A DNA stretch of 64,000 bases, taken from assembly GCA_021209875.1 (NCBI GenBank), contig JAGYVD010000009.1, positions 1,488,001-1,552,000 of the forward strand, written 5' to 3'. The first letter of the stretch is position 1, and every line of letters starts with the position of its first letter. A program made the position numbers and the translations under genes. The notes under the pieces are model-generated. The model ran no database searches. It saw only the letters and a list, made by a program, of their open reading frames with translations, and had not been told where the DNA came from. Shown piece by piece: positions 13,941-25,504 of this stretch. This DNA is from Rosellinia necatrix (lineage: Eukaryota; Ascomycota; Sordariomycetes; Xylariales; Xylariaceae).

Positions 13941-15014
13941 CTTACTGTATTCAACTAGGTCACCAATCCACCACCCTTCTTCGCATTGCTGGTTGGTGCT
14001 AGGAGTCTTGTGGTTTTGCTAAAACGCTGGGCATAGATCGGCATTGTCAAAGTACTGTACATCATGTCTTTTGCGGTCCGTAGATGGTATATTTCAACTA
14101 ATAGTGACAGGATGAACTCTCAACCAACGAGGGCCAACGAGGGCCATAAGTTGATGGACCACAAACCGCTCAGCCATAGACATACGTCAGCCGACTGTTT
14201 CGAGCGACCTATGCATCCTTTTCGGTAACAGATGTATATTCCGTGGTTACAGGTGGGCGACTAACATCCTGGCCAGTAGCCTCCCGCGCTGTACTTCGCC
14301 CAGGTAGTATCCCTGCACGCCAAAATTGGCGAATTAGGTAGGGTGACGGTTATCTAGACTAAGTACCAATACCTTACACAACGGACGAGAAATAACATGC
14401 GATCCACTAACCCACTCGAGAGCCACGTTTTCTAGAAGTTAGCCTGTCTAGGTGGAAAGACTCTAGTCGACACTAGTTTCCAAGACAGAGAATGCCAGGT
14501 CATCATATGCGCCTAATAAACTCACAAAGATGATCGAGCAATAACATGTCTAGGTCAAGTGATGGTGGCTCTAACTATGTGTTTGCTCTACCATTCTCGA
14601 CTTTCTACCTCTGAGCAGTTGAATTGACATTTGAGATTCTTGTGCTTGTGAGCGTATATGAACCAAGATCAAGCTAATATCGGACCGATAGTGTATTATC
14701 ATTGTAGATCACGACCAAACCCGTCTGATATTCAAAAAGCTCCATCCTCGCAAAATGTAAGTGCTTGTACCGCAGTGCGGGCTGTGATCTGGCTAAAATC
14801 CCATAAACAGAGCTTAGGTATTATGGGGTGGTTCCAATAATGTATGTACATAAGCGATTCTGTCACGACATAGGCGAAACGAACACGTATAACTATCGTT
14901 TGAAAGCCTTAAATCTTCGATGTTTGGATGTGAATTTTATCAAAATTGAAGTAGTAAAATAGTGTACTGCCATAGGCAGTTAAACTGGGCTAGAGTACAA
15001 CAAACCTGAAAACT

Positions 15015-15055
15015 CGGTAGTCGGTGCAGATGATCAGCAATTAGACCGACTACCG
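15015..15055. repeat. inverted repeat, 11-bp stem with 19-nt loop
   Basis: CGGTAGTCGGT and its exact complement flank a 19-nt spacer, so a stem-loop can form on either strand. It lies about 1.3 kb beyond the sulfotransferase-like gene's 3' end. Confidence 0.85.
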
Positions 15056-16365
15056 CTCAGGCGGTACGGATCTCGGCCGCCGTTGCTACAGATCGGTGAT
15101 GTACATATCATGGAAGTGTTTTTGATAGGTACCTAGGTAGGTAAGTCAACGACGATCATAAATAAAGTATCATGTTTGGAAGGAAAAAGGAAGGTTTCAT
15201 TCCGGACCAGCTTCTACACAACAGTATGTACATATATCGTCTAACGAAAAGTGGGATACAATTGACCTCTGACATCCTATACTATGCATATTCCGGGATA
15301 TCTAGCCCTGTTTAGCTAGAGAGTGTTCAACTACGTGATAAGCTTCATGGGGCGCCGGCTTATGGCTGTAGATCGGCCGATCTTGTCTAGACGAGGCTGC
15401 TTTTTATCACTTTGAATAATGGCGGGTGAGTTGTGCAAACCACCCTGCCAAGCTCGGTACAGTACATAGGAGGCACCGTCAACTTCTCACCGCAATCGAT
15501 TCACTTGTCAGATCTGTTTCATACCTACCATAAAACTAACATGGTAACTTGTCGCGCACGGGGCAATGACGTAGCGCCCAGGCCAGTGGAATGGCAAACT
15601 TGTTGCTCTGCGCTTCGGTATCGTTTAGATTATGAATGCAATTCCTACGGTACCGCCGAGGACCTGCAGCTTGGCTGACGGAAGGCTCCTGGCCGGATTT
15701 TTTATTTCGCATTTCCTCCCCGGATATATTGGGGATCCCTGATAGATACCACGGAAGGCACTGCGTCGTCAGGGTGCAGCCAGTTATTCTGTGCCCATCA
15801 AGCATCAAGCATCCGGCAGACCATCCTACTGTAGAAGTCTGTTTGAAAGTCCTGCCCGAACAGGTGGTAGTTCCGAACCAACAGCCCGTGCGAGATGCTT
15901 ACCTAGGTATGTAGTTGATCGGCGGATAATTAAATAAGACGTTACCCACAAAGATCGACTTGTGGCGCTTTGCCAATTAGAAAGTACACAAACACCAAGA
16001 AGAATTGGTGTAGTATGAATTCAGATCGACATGGGATTCTCAACACCTACACTCCAGTAGTATATAATCAATATAATGCAACCATATCTAGCACCCCTTT
16101 TATTGCATGATATCACTTAGAGAACTAGATATAGAATCCCATGTATTAGGTAGAAACTGTAACGAAATTTATTTTGATGTATGCCCAGAGAGATCCTCAC
16201 GAATAACACCCCGATCCAGACCCCTATATCAGCGTGATTATGTTGGACTGATCGCATATGCCAATGATACCGCCCATCCACCCGGAACGCCGGAACACCA
16301 TATAACTCAGCGTGGTATCTTTTTCTATGTACACGAGAAGGAACAGTCCTACGTATTGTTGGTGA

Positions 16366-17334
16366 TCATGAAAACATGGAATTCTGGACGTAGAAGACCA
16401 AAAATAGCACGAGGAAGACCAGCCCGAGGACCTCCAATCCCTGGGCCGCCACATTGTACATCTGCGCGCGGTTCCTCCGGCGCGATCGGGAGATGAAGTC
16501 CGAATTGTCGTTGACGTTGGGGAACGGCATGTCCTTGGGGACGGGGATGTCGAGGAACTTGCACAGCGGCTCCCAGCCGTCCTGGACGCGGTACTCGAGC
16601 AGCCGCTCGGGGGGCACCATCTTCCTCACCTCGGCGTAGTGCCGCGTGAAGACGTCCTTGCCGCGGTTCGGGAAGTCGCCCTCGAAGAAGGAGTCGAAGA
16701 ACTTCTTGAGCATGGGGTAGTACATCTTGGCCGCCCAGCTGAAGTGCGACAGCATGCGCAGCTCCGGGTCGGTCGCGCGCCAGTAGACTGTTTTCATCGT
16801 CGACGCGTGCCACGAGTCGACGTCTCTGGTCGTCATGACCACCTTGGCTTCTGGGTATGCCTCAATCAGCTCCTTGGCGAAGGCACATGCTGGCCAGTCG
16901 CAGACTGCTTGTGCGCCGCCAAGTAGCTTGTCCCAATCCTTTCGGGTGAACTCCCCGACGCCGTCGTACTTGGCTCTCAATGCGTCCATCCAAAGCAGTG
17001 CGTCCGGTGGGTTCTCAATTGAACAGTTCATCATATGATATGTGTCGATAAATCCAAGCTGCTTCATGGCAGCTCGCATGGCTATACCGTACCGCAAAAT
17101 GCATCAGCAGGAGTTCTTGGCCAATCGTACGGACACACAGCCATTTCGTAACCCGGATGCGGCAATAACGGATATCGAGTAAACAATTTACTTACAAGCA
17201 GTTCCTGTACGCCCGGGTGCGAGAAGGAGAGCCCTCATGGGCACTTTTCGAGTGCATTCCCGACGATCGATATCGGTATCATTGGTAAATATGTCCGTGA
17301 TGGGCTTTTTGGTGTACCTATCGGCGTACGACAT
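16366..17334 (-). CDS. sulfotransferase-like P-loop protein with C-terminal membrane anchor
   Basis: This protein matches the fungal sulfotransferase family of the PF17784 (Sulfotransfer_4) type. Exons at 17334-17196 and 17081-16366 give 284 residues. The N-terminal P-loop-like PAPS-binding motif (LAPGRTGTASM) is completed only by joining the exons, which supports the intron. Downstream are the family-typical LGFIDTYHM, a KVVMTTRDVDSWHAS segment containing the 3'-phosphate-binding Arg/Ser region, and a hydrophobic C-terminal helix (about residues 260-280). That helix suggests a tail-anchored or membrane-bound enzyme. Many members of this fungal family have no demonstrated activity, so sulfotransfer is inferred. 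Neighbours are more than 2.9 kb away on both sides and give no functional hint. Confidence 0.85.
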
Positions 17335-20300
17335 GTTGGGCAGCGGGTCGTCTTGGGAAAGGGATGAAATGATAAAAGGGGGATGAAGCCAAGTATGTAT
17401 CGGAACTACGGCTAGGAGAATTTATGAAAGGGAGGTAGGCTTATACGGTTTTATATATCCGGAAGACTCGCGACGATTTTGTGAACGAGTGACAGTTGAT
17501 ATAGGGATCAACGGATATGCGAAGGGGGAGAGGAGCAAAGATATGTTCGATAAACATAGAGGAAGGGTACTATACAAGTAGAGAACGCTTCAAAATACCA
17601 ACGGATTGCCTGACCCGTGCTCTTTCATATCTAACAGATGGGGATCCCTACTCGTTTCGCTCCATATTTCCAGCACCCGAGAACCGTCAGCCTCCCATAC
17701 CCATCAAGAAGGACGACTACACTAGGAAGGCTAGCTGTGGGGTTGTTTCAGGCCTTCTCGAATACCAAGCGTCTTGCTCATGGTTGATGAATCGGGCCCG
17801 TCGGTTGGGTATTCATAACTTCGTTCAGTCCTATAGCATGGCACAAGTGATTCACGTGGAAATGAGCATGTCTTACATCGAGGATAATAGATAAAATGCG
17901 ACTGCCCTAGATACGACCTTGAGTTATGTATACGCGGAACTACAGTAAACCGAAAATCGAAGACGATTCCCCATCCAATGATATCCCCGAACACAGATAA
18001 CTGTTGGTAGTATCCGTACACGGTGGGAGTGAGCTCCCCATGTAGGCAGTGTACGTGGGAACTTCTGCCCTGGTAATTGGCCGGCAGATAATAGTACTAA
18101 ACCCATAAAAGTAATTGCTCTCCGGGAATTGTTACCCCGACTTCGCTGCCATGGCATTAGAACTACATACCCAAGTGAGGAAAAAAAAAAAACGACTATA
18201 GCGTGATCACAATCTATAATATATTCCGATAGTATGTAAAACCCAACTATAACTTCAAATCTTGCAATTAGTTACTCGTGAGGCCTATTTAGAGATATTT
18301 TATCTTGAAGAAACGTTAACACTTCTGCAACAAGTTTAGCTTGGTCTCTGGATTGTAAAACAGAATGATTCGTTTCCAAATAATGCATACATACCGAGGA
18401 AGGACACTTACGCGGCGGCAGCGCTAGTTTTATGAACCATCGGGTCCAAGATCGTTGCCAAGATTCCGCCAAGAGTGCAAAAAAATCTCGCGTATGGCAC
18501 ATCCGCATCCACCGGACCCAGCTCATTCAATACAAAGTGTTTCGATCTGTTTGTAAACATAAAAAGCTGGGTATTGATAGCACACATGTCGAAAAATTCG
18601 CCAATATACGGGGTAGAAAATGAAGAGACCCAGAGCGTAACTAAGGTGAAAGTTCAACGACCTTGACGCCAAGACACCACGGTAACTTATATGACACTTG
18701 AGGAGCGGCGGTCTGATGAGACTACTGATCTATGGAGGCCTAGGGTATAAGCGCATAGACTATGTTTGCCATGGAAAATACTAGATGTACCGGTACTTGG
18801 AAGGTGAATGCGATCTAACCTGGTCATGACCCAGCATAACTATAATGTTCAATATGATAAGTTCTTGTCCGCGTAATCGCTTATGACTATCAACACCCTA
18901 GTTGCCCCTATCGAGCATTCCAGCTTTCATCTCCTATTTCCTATTATTATCATCATCCTGCCTCTCACCGGTCCACGCGGGCGTGGCATGATATCGTTTC
19001 CCATTTACTCAAGGGCACTGACCAAAACCGACTGCTTACCGCTACACAAGCAATTCGTTCAGCGGCTCTTCAGAACTTGACTAGCTAGGACTAAGCACAG
19101 GATCGACGACTGTTGTCGTTTAGGTAGGTAGGTTAGTCCAAAGGCCTGAGGATCAACGAAGTGGGACACTTTACAGTACGGCAATGAAGATCGAATTAAG
19201 TATTGCAACATCCACTTTGACAATCACAACATCTGGCGTGATCAATTCCTCTTTCGAGCCATATACTCAGCAGATCGTCGATGGGGGTTTAATTCAAGGG
19301 GGCCCCCCGACGCATTCTTTCTTCCGCTTTCCTTCCACGGCCTTTTCATCCAGGGGAAGAGGCCGTGTACTCCAACATCGGCGACGGCGGCCCTACTGTG
19401 GAAGAAGAATCGGCGACGGACCCCGGACGGCCTCTCTCCGCATCGTTCTTTGTGCCGCTCTTGAGATAGGATCTACGAAAAGAAACCCAATCCCCCCTCA
19501 GCGCGACATCAATATATGAGAGCCGGACGATCAACCAACTTCTAAAACCAGGATAGCCAGATCATGTCAAGAACGGCAACGCCGCCAATAAGATGATCGG
19601 TCGAATATTCTAAATAGCAAAAACCGCGTTTCGCAATATTTAAAGCAGGTAGCGAGGTAGGGACCCTTATTTCGTGTGAGTGCCGTGTGACTGGTGATCT
19701 GCCCTGCAATAGGCATGTCCCCTTGCAGTCCATCTTGCTGGAGTATTTCTTCATGCGCGAGACGAGGCACAATTCAAACATGGGCACATATTGTGAAGGG
19801 TCTGTGAAGATCTCCATGGGGTATAATCCCATACAGAAGGATGGGGGAGGGTTGGAAGCTACACTAGAAGGCATTGCGAAGCGCTGATCGCGCGCCGGCC
19901 ACGCCTGTAGTCGTTAGATAGCTACGCGCTGTAGGGATTTAGCCATGCTGTACTTGAAACATCCCTCTCGAATGGCCGTTGGGAGTGGCCGTTGGGTCCC
20001 GCAATGTCGATTGATTCAATGCGTTCCTTTCGGTTCCCCGGTTTCGGGATTCGAGCTGCGCAAGAGCTGACGTAGGATAACGCCTCATCTCGAGAACCCA
20101 TAACTAACTATACCTCCGCCGCCCCCTCTAGGCGGAATTTCGTCGGCTCGGAGGTATGTATCGTACGTGCGACCGGGCTGTGTACATCGATAGGTAATTA
20201 CCGGGCGAGGGTCAGCCGCACATATTTTAACACACGCTCTCGCGCCTAAGGCCGCGTAAGTATGTCGGGGCCCCGAAGCACTAGTCAGTGACGGGGTCGA

Positions 20301-21024
20301 GCGGCTCGCCGTTTGGCCGTCCGACCGTGGCAAACCTTCTCCTGATCTGTTGCGGGAAGTGAGACGTTTGGGAAGCGCGTCGCCTCCCCAGTTAGAAGCG
20401 AGGGCCACTGCTATCTGTCTATTCGTGTCAACAGCCGGCTGGATACACCGCTCAGCTTCACCACGGAGGTTGCCGGTACATAGTATATGCTGGGGCTCCT
20501 CTTTTGAGATAGACTTGCGGGAGGCTATGCCAACATGATATTTCCCCCCGAACCCCTATTTGACTAACGCGTCCCATTTTCTAAATGGTATGAGATTCCT
20601 CAACGCCGCTTAACTTTGACAAGGTTATCTGCCGTGAGTAATCGCCTCAAAATAGAGCATCCTCATTGCCGTACAGCTAACTCATCATCGGATTACGTAT
20701 AGATGCGGGCACCAGCGTTCCTACCACGAAGAGGACGAAAGCAGGTTACGTGCCACTTGGTTATGTTGCTCGCGTTCCTGTTTACGCACCGCTCTAAGCG
20801 TCATGGGGGTTCGCCACGTATAGAGTAGACTGGATATAAATACGGCACAGCATATGATATACTACGACTATCTTTGGGTTCGAAAGATAAAACCTCTTAT
20901 ATCAAGCTCGAGGAACGAAGCCGTTTACAAGTTGATAAGGTCGTGTTTCGATTTGCCTCCAGGTGGTTATACCATACACTGGTAAGCATATAGATATGCA
21001 CACATGGGCATATAATCCAATCAT
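17335..21024. other. gene-free region
   Basis: This 3.7 kb stretch has several open frames of 60-125 codons, none with family resemblance, splice support or coding-like composition. It must include the sulfotransferase-gene promoter. A short A-run lies at 18181-18191. I see nothing else that I can support. Confidence 0.6.
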
Positions 21025-22144
21025 CTACCATGGCTGGATCATATCCTTTCTGATAACCTTGCCCTCGTCGTGATCCCGCTTTCCTTCGACCACATCCTTG
21101 AGGAAATTTGCGCCAATGGAGGGGTCGAGAGCGCCCATCTACAACGACGTCAGTACCCCAATGCGAACAGCTTTGGTGGCTCAGGAGCACTCACTTGCTT
21201 TAGCTTTTCCTCTCCGACTCCGGCCAGACCAGTTGCCAGAAAGCCGGGAGAAACGGCCCAGACTTTCACCCCGTCGTTGAGGAGGATCCGGCGCCATTCT
21301 CGCATGAGCATGTTGAGGCCGGTCTTGGAGCTGCGGTATGCGGTGGTCGCCATCCCAAAGGATGGCTTGGGCCAGCCGGCGGGCGGGGAGGCGTTCAGGC
21401 GGTTGAGTGCGGGGGTGTCACTGCGCTCAGTCTCGGTCAGGGTGGCGGTGCCGCTAGCAAGGAAGATTAGGCGCGGGTTAGCGGAGTTGAGAAGCAGCGG
21501 GACGGCTAGTGTGGTCAGCACGTGCGTGCCCGTGACGTTGACGTTCCACGAGGCGTTAAACCCGTCCCGCATCGACATGCGACCCTCCAGGATGTCATAG
21601 TCAAAGCTGGCACCGCCGTTGTTGATCAGCACGTCCAGGCGCCCGTGCTTGGATGAGAGTTCCGAAACAGCATTCTGGAGCGACTCGTCGGACTCTAGAT
21701 CGACCTGCACGGTGCTGAGTGTCGAGGTCATCTGTGGGAATTGCTTCTTTAACTCGGCGACTGTGGTGATTTGCAGTCAGGAATCGGCATTTCGTTTGGG
21801 GGTAACAAACAGGAAAGACGGAGGGCGTGTATCGCCTCTCCCTGGGACCTATGCGGCCAAGGCGGGGAGGTCACCCAACACAACGATAACTAAGATGCAG
21901 GGGAAGGGACTCACTGGCATTGTTGCCCTTCGAGACGGCGCGACAACCTATGATAATCTCATAGGCCATCTCGCCCTGGCAGAGGGCTTTGACAGCCTCC
22001 AAGCCAAGGCCGGTGTTGCCTATATTTATGATAGTCAGCCCAAGTTGTATTGTGTGTATTGTGGTGTGTTGGATGGTGCGTCGGATGGTGTGTCGGATGC
22101 TACTGACCACCAGTAATGAGGAGTATCGTCTTATCCGTGGCCAT
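21025..22144 (-). CDS. short-chain dehydrogenase/reductase (SDR)
   Basis: This is a classical-type NAD(P)-dependent oxidoreductase of 273 residues. Exons lie at 22144-22108, 22019-21915, 21760-21195 and 21138-21025. The first junction completes the dinucleotide-binding motif TGGNTGLG right at the N-terminus. Other hallmarks are an Asp after strand 3 (VDLES), NNGG in the NNAG position, a catalytic Ser region (LASGTA), the YRSSK active-site motif and PGF after it. The substrate is unknown. The last exon encodes the family-typical C-terminal tail and begins after a clean intron. The gene is divergent from the reductase starting at 23592, with 1.45 kb of repeat-laden DNA between them, so co-regulation is possible but unproven. 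Confidence 0.92.
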
Positions 22145-23591
22145 GGTGAGTTGGGGCCTGCAGCCAAGTTGGTGAAGATAGTTGGTGAAGAGGTGATGGA
22201 TTTGGTGCGTAGGTAAGGTCAATGGCTAGACGAGAAGGAAGTACCTAGATAGGTAGGTACTTAGCTTAGGTAGGTAGGTAGGCAGGCAGGTAGGTAGGTA
22301 GGTTATGTAGGTAGGTAGGTATGTATGTAGGTACTTACGGTAGGTAGGTACCTACCTGCCTGCCTAAGGTAAGTAGGGATTGATTGCACTTTACTTCTCT
22401 GCTTCGTAAGGAGCGTCATGACGTCTTTATTTGGGGCGGCAACCTCCTTTGATTACTTACGCTGTGAGACCAATAACACCGTCGGGGTCGACGGTAGGTA
22501 CCGTAGGTACTACGGTATACCTAAGGTACTAGGTAGGTACCTATGATTAAGCCCGAGAGCGGTCCGGTCCGGCGGAACTCTATCGGGCGCACAGGTACCT
22601 AATTAGGTATGCAACCAGCAAACTGGTTTATTTGCCCATCTTCCCATCTTGTGCCATCGGTCTTGGTCAACCGTACGGTCTCCGAATGTTTCAGGCTTGT
22701 TGGTCGTTGGATCTGTTTGGGCTGAGGTAATCTATTTGGAGGCTCGCGTCTTGGCAACGGTCGGGTCGGACATAAGAACTCGCCTCGCGCGTAGTCTTGA
22801 GCGCACTAGGTAGGTACTTAGGTACTTGAGTAGTTACCAAGCTGAAGAGTGACTAAGGACACCGCACACATCATTGTATACACGGCCACAACCCCTACTC
22901 TGCAGTTGCGTTGAACCACTGGATTGGGGGGGTGGGGGGGGGGGTGGCTTAGTGATTTACTGAGTGTGGCTTGTGGATAATTAACTGGAGCTTCTTCCAT
23001 GCCTGCTGTTCATCTAAGCAACTTAACTTAACTACCTATACTTATTCACCATACATCTATGTTAACAGTAGGTCAATGTGACTTATTAAGCCATTACGCA
23101 ATATTCAAATGCCTCAGCGCTACTGAAATAGGATGCCTTTGGGAACCTGGCTACTGGTAAGAAAAAGAAAAAAAAAGAAAAAGACGTCTTGATCTGACCA
23201 TTGAAGATGATTCCGGATGCTGCTGGAAATGATGCTGGAGACAACGAAGGCCGAAGGGAGCTGTCTCGTTTCTCACGCTCACGGGTAAGGAGGTTTAATC
23301 GACCGAGAAGATCGCGTAACTAATCCTCGCCGCAACAGCACGGCCCGGTGCTATGCCCAACACCGAGACATATTAATCAGCGCCTAGGTATTGTGGCATG
23401 GCATCAGGGTATTATGGCATGCCGTCAGGGTATCGTACGATGCTATATAGAAACTCTGAACAAGTCCCTCGTCCGAAAATCTCTGCTCGAACTTATAGCA
23501 TCGGCCAACAGACACTCGAGATATATCTATCTCCACCTCCATTCTCCACTTCCTAAAGTATCGTTGATATAGCTTAGGATCCTACAATAAG
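22145..23591. promoter_or_regulatory. shared divergent intergenic region of two reductase genes
   Basis: This region separates the starts of the SDR (minus strand) and the epimerase-like reductase (plus strand), so it must hold both promoters. It contains long AGGT/ACCT arrays (22241-22376, 22487-22610), a G-run near 22927-22944 and an A-rich stretch near 23161-23182. No open frame in it looks coding. Specific operators cannot be identified. Confidence 0.6.
22241..22376. repeat. TAGG/GGCA/ACCT tetranucleotide array with palindromic centre
   Basis: Around 20 tetranucleotide units run first as TAGG, then switch through GGTAGGTACCTACC near 22343-22357 to ACCT/GCCT. The right end is thus the inverted complement of the left. 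Confidence 0.9.
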
Positions 23592-24638
23592 ATGGCTGGC
23601 TCTACATCCGACACCCCCAGAATCTTGTTGGGCTCCACCATCCTCGTCACTGGCGTTAATGGTCTCATCGCCTCCTGGGTCGCGGACAAGCTACTCCGGG
23701 CTGGGTACCGGGTGCGCGGAACCGTACGCAGCGTCGCCCGGTGCCCTTGGATGGAGCCGTTCTTTGCTAACCGGCATGGCCCCTCCCGTTTCGAGCTCGT
23801 AGAAGTATCAGACTTTGGCGCTCCAGGGGCATGGGACCTGCCAGTCAGGGGCGTCTCTGGTATTGCTGCTGTGGCCGGGCAGGCAGGATCGGACTTGGTC
23901 GATATCGACGCCGCCTTGGAACTAGAGTTCCCATTCGTGACCTCGCTCTTGCAGGCGGCGAAGAACGAGCCCAGCGTCAAGTCCGTCGTCTTCACCAGCA
24001 CTTCTTGGGCCGCGTGGACACCGGACCCTAGCAAGAAGATCACGCTCCATGAATGGTCGTACAACGATGATGCGGTTAAGGTCGTACGGGGTGATACCTC
24101 GGGAGGCGGAAGGGGGTTCGCTGGGTACATGGCGTTCAAGACTCTCCTCGAACAGATGGTCTGGGATTGGATCCGCAAGGAGAAGCCGTCGTACACGTTC
24201 AACACGATACTTCCAGAAACCGTCTTCGGAGCGACACTGAGCCCCGAGAACCAGGGCATTCAGAGCACATGTGGCATGGTTCGGTGGCTTCGGGACGGTG
24301 TGCACCTGGATGCCATCGCCGGCGTGCTCCCCCAGAGATTCATTGACACGCAGGATATCGGGTTGCTATACCTAGCGGCCCTAGTTACTCCTGGCGTCGA
24401 TGGCGAGCGTCTCTTCGCGTTCGGGAATAAGTTCAGCTTCGCGAAAATCGCCCAGATTTTGCGAAAGCTGGAGCCCGAGAAGAACATACCGACGCTCGAC
24501 GACGATAGGTGGGACCAAACGGAGGTCCCGAATGCAAGAGCCGAGAGTTTAGTGCGCTCCTTCAATGGGCGTGGATGGGCGACGTTGGAAGACAGTATAG
24601 CGGATTGTTTGAACAGTATTAAGAAGCTGGACGGCTAA
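23592..24638 (+). CDS. NAD(P)-dependent epimerase/dehydratase-family reductase (extended SDR)
   Basis: This intronless gene encodes 348 residues of the extended-SDR family that includes fungal aldehyde/ketone reductases, dihydroflavonol reductase and cinnamyl-alcohol-type reductases. The Rossmann motif VTGVNGLIAS lies at about residues 19-28, an Arg-rich NADP-preferring segment follows (RVRGTVRS), and the catalytic motif YMAFK sits near residue 182. The C-terminal half has the family-typical NTILPETVFG and a cofactor-proximal FIDTQDIG. A usual fungal ketoreductase length and no signal peptide suggest a cytosolic enzyme acting on a small carbonyl compound; the substrate is not predictable. It is divergent from the SDR gene and followed by the Cys-rich gene 365 bp downstream on the same strand. 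Confidence 0.92.
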   Translation: MAGSTSDTPRILLGSTILVTGVNGLIASWVADKLLRAGYRVRGTVRSVARCPWMEPFFANRHGPSRFELVEVSDFGAPGAWDLPVRGVSGIAAVAGQAGSDLVDIDAALELEFPFVTSLLQAAKNEPSVKSVVFTSTSWAAWTPDPSKKITLHEWSYNDDAVKVVRGDTSGGGRGFAGYMAFKTLLEQMVWDWIRKEKPSYTFNTILPETVFGATLSPENQGIQSTCGMVRWLRDGVHLDAIAGVLPQRFIDTQDIGLLYLAALVTPGVDGERLFAFGNKFSFAKIAQILRKLEPEKNIPTLDDDRWDQTEVPNARAESLVRSFNGRGWATLEDSIADCLNSIKKLDG

Positions 24639-25003
24639 ACTCTCGTGATCGCTAGATACCAGCTAGATTGGATCTCGTGATGAGAACATTCTCTTTGTTG
24701 ATAAACAACATAAATTTGAATAAAAAGGCATTTTTGCCATTCGTCATTCAATTAAAGAAAGGTGATAAGCCATTTGTTTTTCTTATCCCTTGTTCCTAGA
24801 TGTTGGGTGATACAAAGACGTTGTCACCAACAAAGGACTCCGTCCTGCATATATATTTTTAGGACCGGTAGAGTAATTCCACGATCCAGAAATAAGATCA
24901 AAATCATCTACCCCAACACAAACTCAAATCCTCCAATATCTCGACCTTAACTGAACAAACCAAGCCTCTCCAACAAGTTCCACCCATCGACTCCTACGGC
25001 ACC
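24639..25003. other. intergenic spacer
   Basis: This 365-bp AT-rich spacer holds the 3' end of the reductase gene and the promoter of the Cys-rich gene. I see no specific element. Confidence 0.7.
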
Positions 25004-25504
25004 ATGTGTCAGCAATACTCCTCGACGTACCCCTGCGGGCACACGAAGACGCGGTGGGAGCTCTGCAAAAAGGCGAAAGCGGCGAACCTGCTGCGGATCG
25101 GGAAGGCGGAGATACCATGCCACGCGAGCGGCGGCGGCGCCACCAAGAAGAGCGAGCCGGCCGACCTGCACGAGACGTGCGGCTCGACGTGCCTGACGAG
25201 GCCGTACAAGTGCAACAAGTGCGACAGCGCGCGGGCGCAGACGGCGTGGGCCTGCGCGGACTGCCACGGGGTCCGCGACGGCGCCGTCCTGACCTGGGCG
25301 CCGTGCCAGTGCCCGCGGCACCCCTGCCCGGAGAAGGTCCTCGGCGCGTACTTCTGCCGCGGCTGCCTCGACGCCTGCGTGCCGAGGGGCAGCACGCTCG
25401 CCTGGGCCTGCTGCTGCGGCTCCATGAACAGGACCTATGCCGGCGACATGGAATGTGGCAAGTGCCTCCACGTGCGTTGTGGTAAGTGTAGAGCTCTCTC
25501 GTAG
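25004..25504 (+). CDS. cysteine-rich CxxC protein, unknown function
   Basis: I do not recognise this 166-residue protein. About 23 residues are cysteine, many in zinc-ribbon-like CxxC or CxC pairs (KCNKC, CADC, CRGC, CGKC), plus CGH and CH motifs. There is no signal peptide, so a cytosolic or nuclear metal-binding role is more likely than an extracellular disulfide-rich one; that is inference. The N-terminus (MCQQYSSTYPCGH) resembles small fungal proteins that start with a Cys-Gly-His segment. Codon use is strongly GC-biased, which also keeps a long frame open on the opposite strand; the Cys spacing favours the plus strand. A run of basic and small residues separates the first four cysteines from the rest. 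Confidence 0.75.
   Translation: MCQQYSSTYPCGHTKTRWELCKKAKAANLLRIGKAEIPCHASGGGATKKSEPADLHETCGSTCLTRPYKCNKCDSARAQTAWACADCHGVRDGAVLTWAPCQCPRHPCPEKVLGAYFCRGCLDACVPRGSTLAWACCCGSMNRTYAGDMECGKCLHVRCGKCRALS

Larger units (their letters stand above)
13423..16365. other. gene-free region with small hairpins
   Basis: No open frame in this 2.9 kb region looks coding. It holds a 9-bp inverted repeat at 13913-13940, an 11-bp perfect inverted repeat at 15015-15055, and a short direct repeat near 14127. Composition is more AT-rich than in the flanking genes. Confidence 0.6.
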
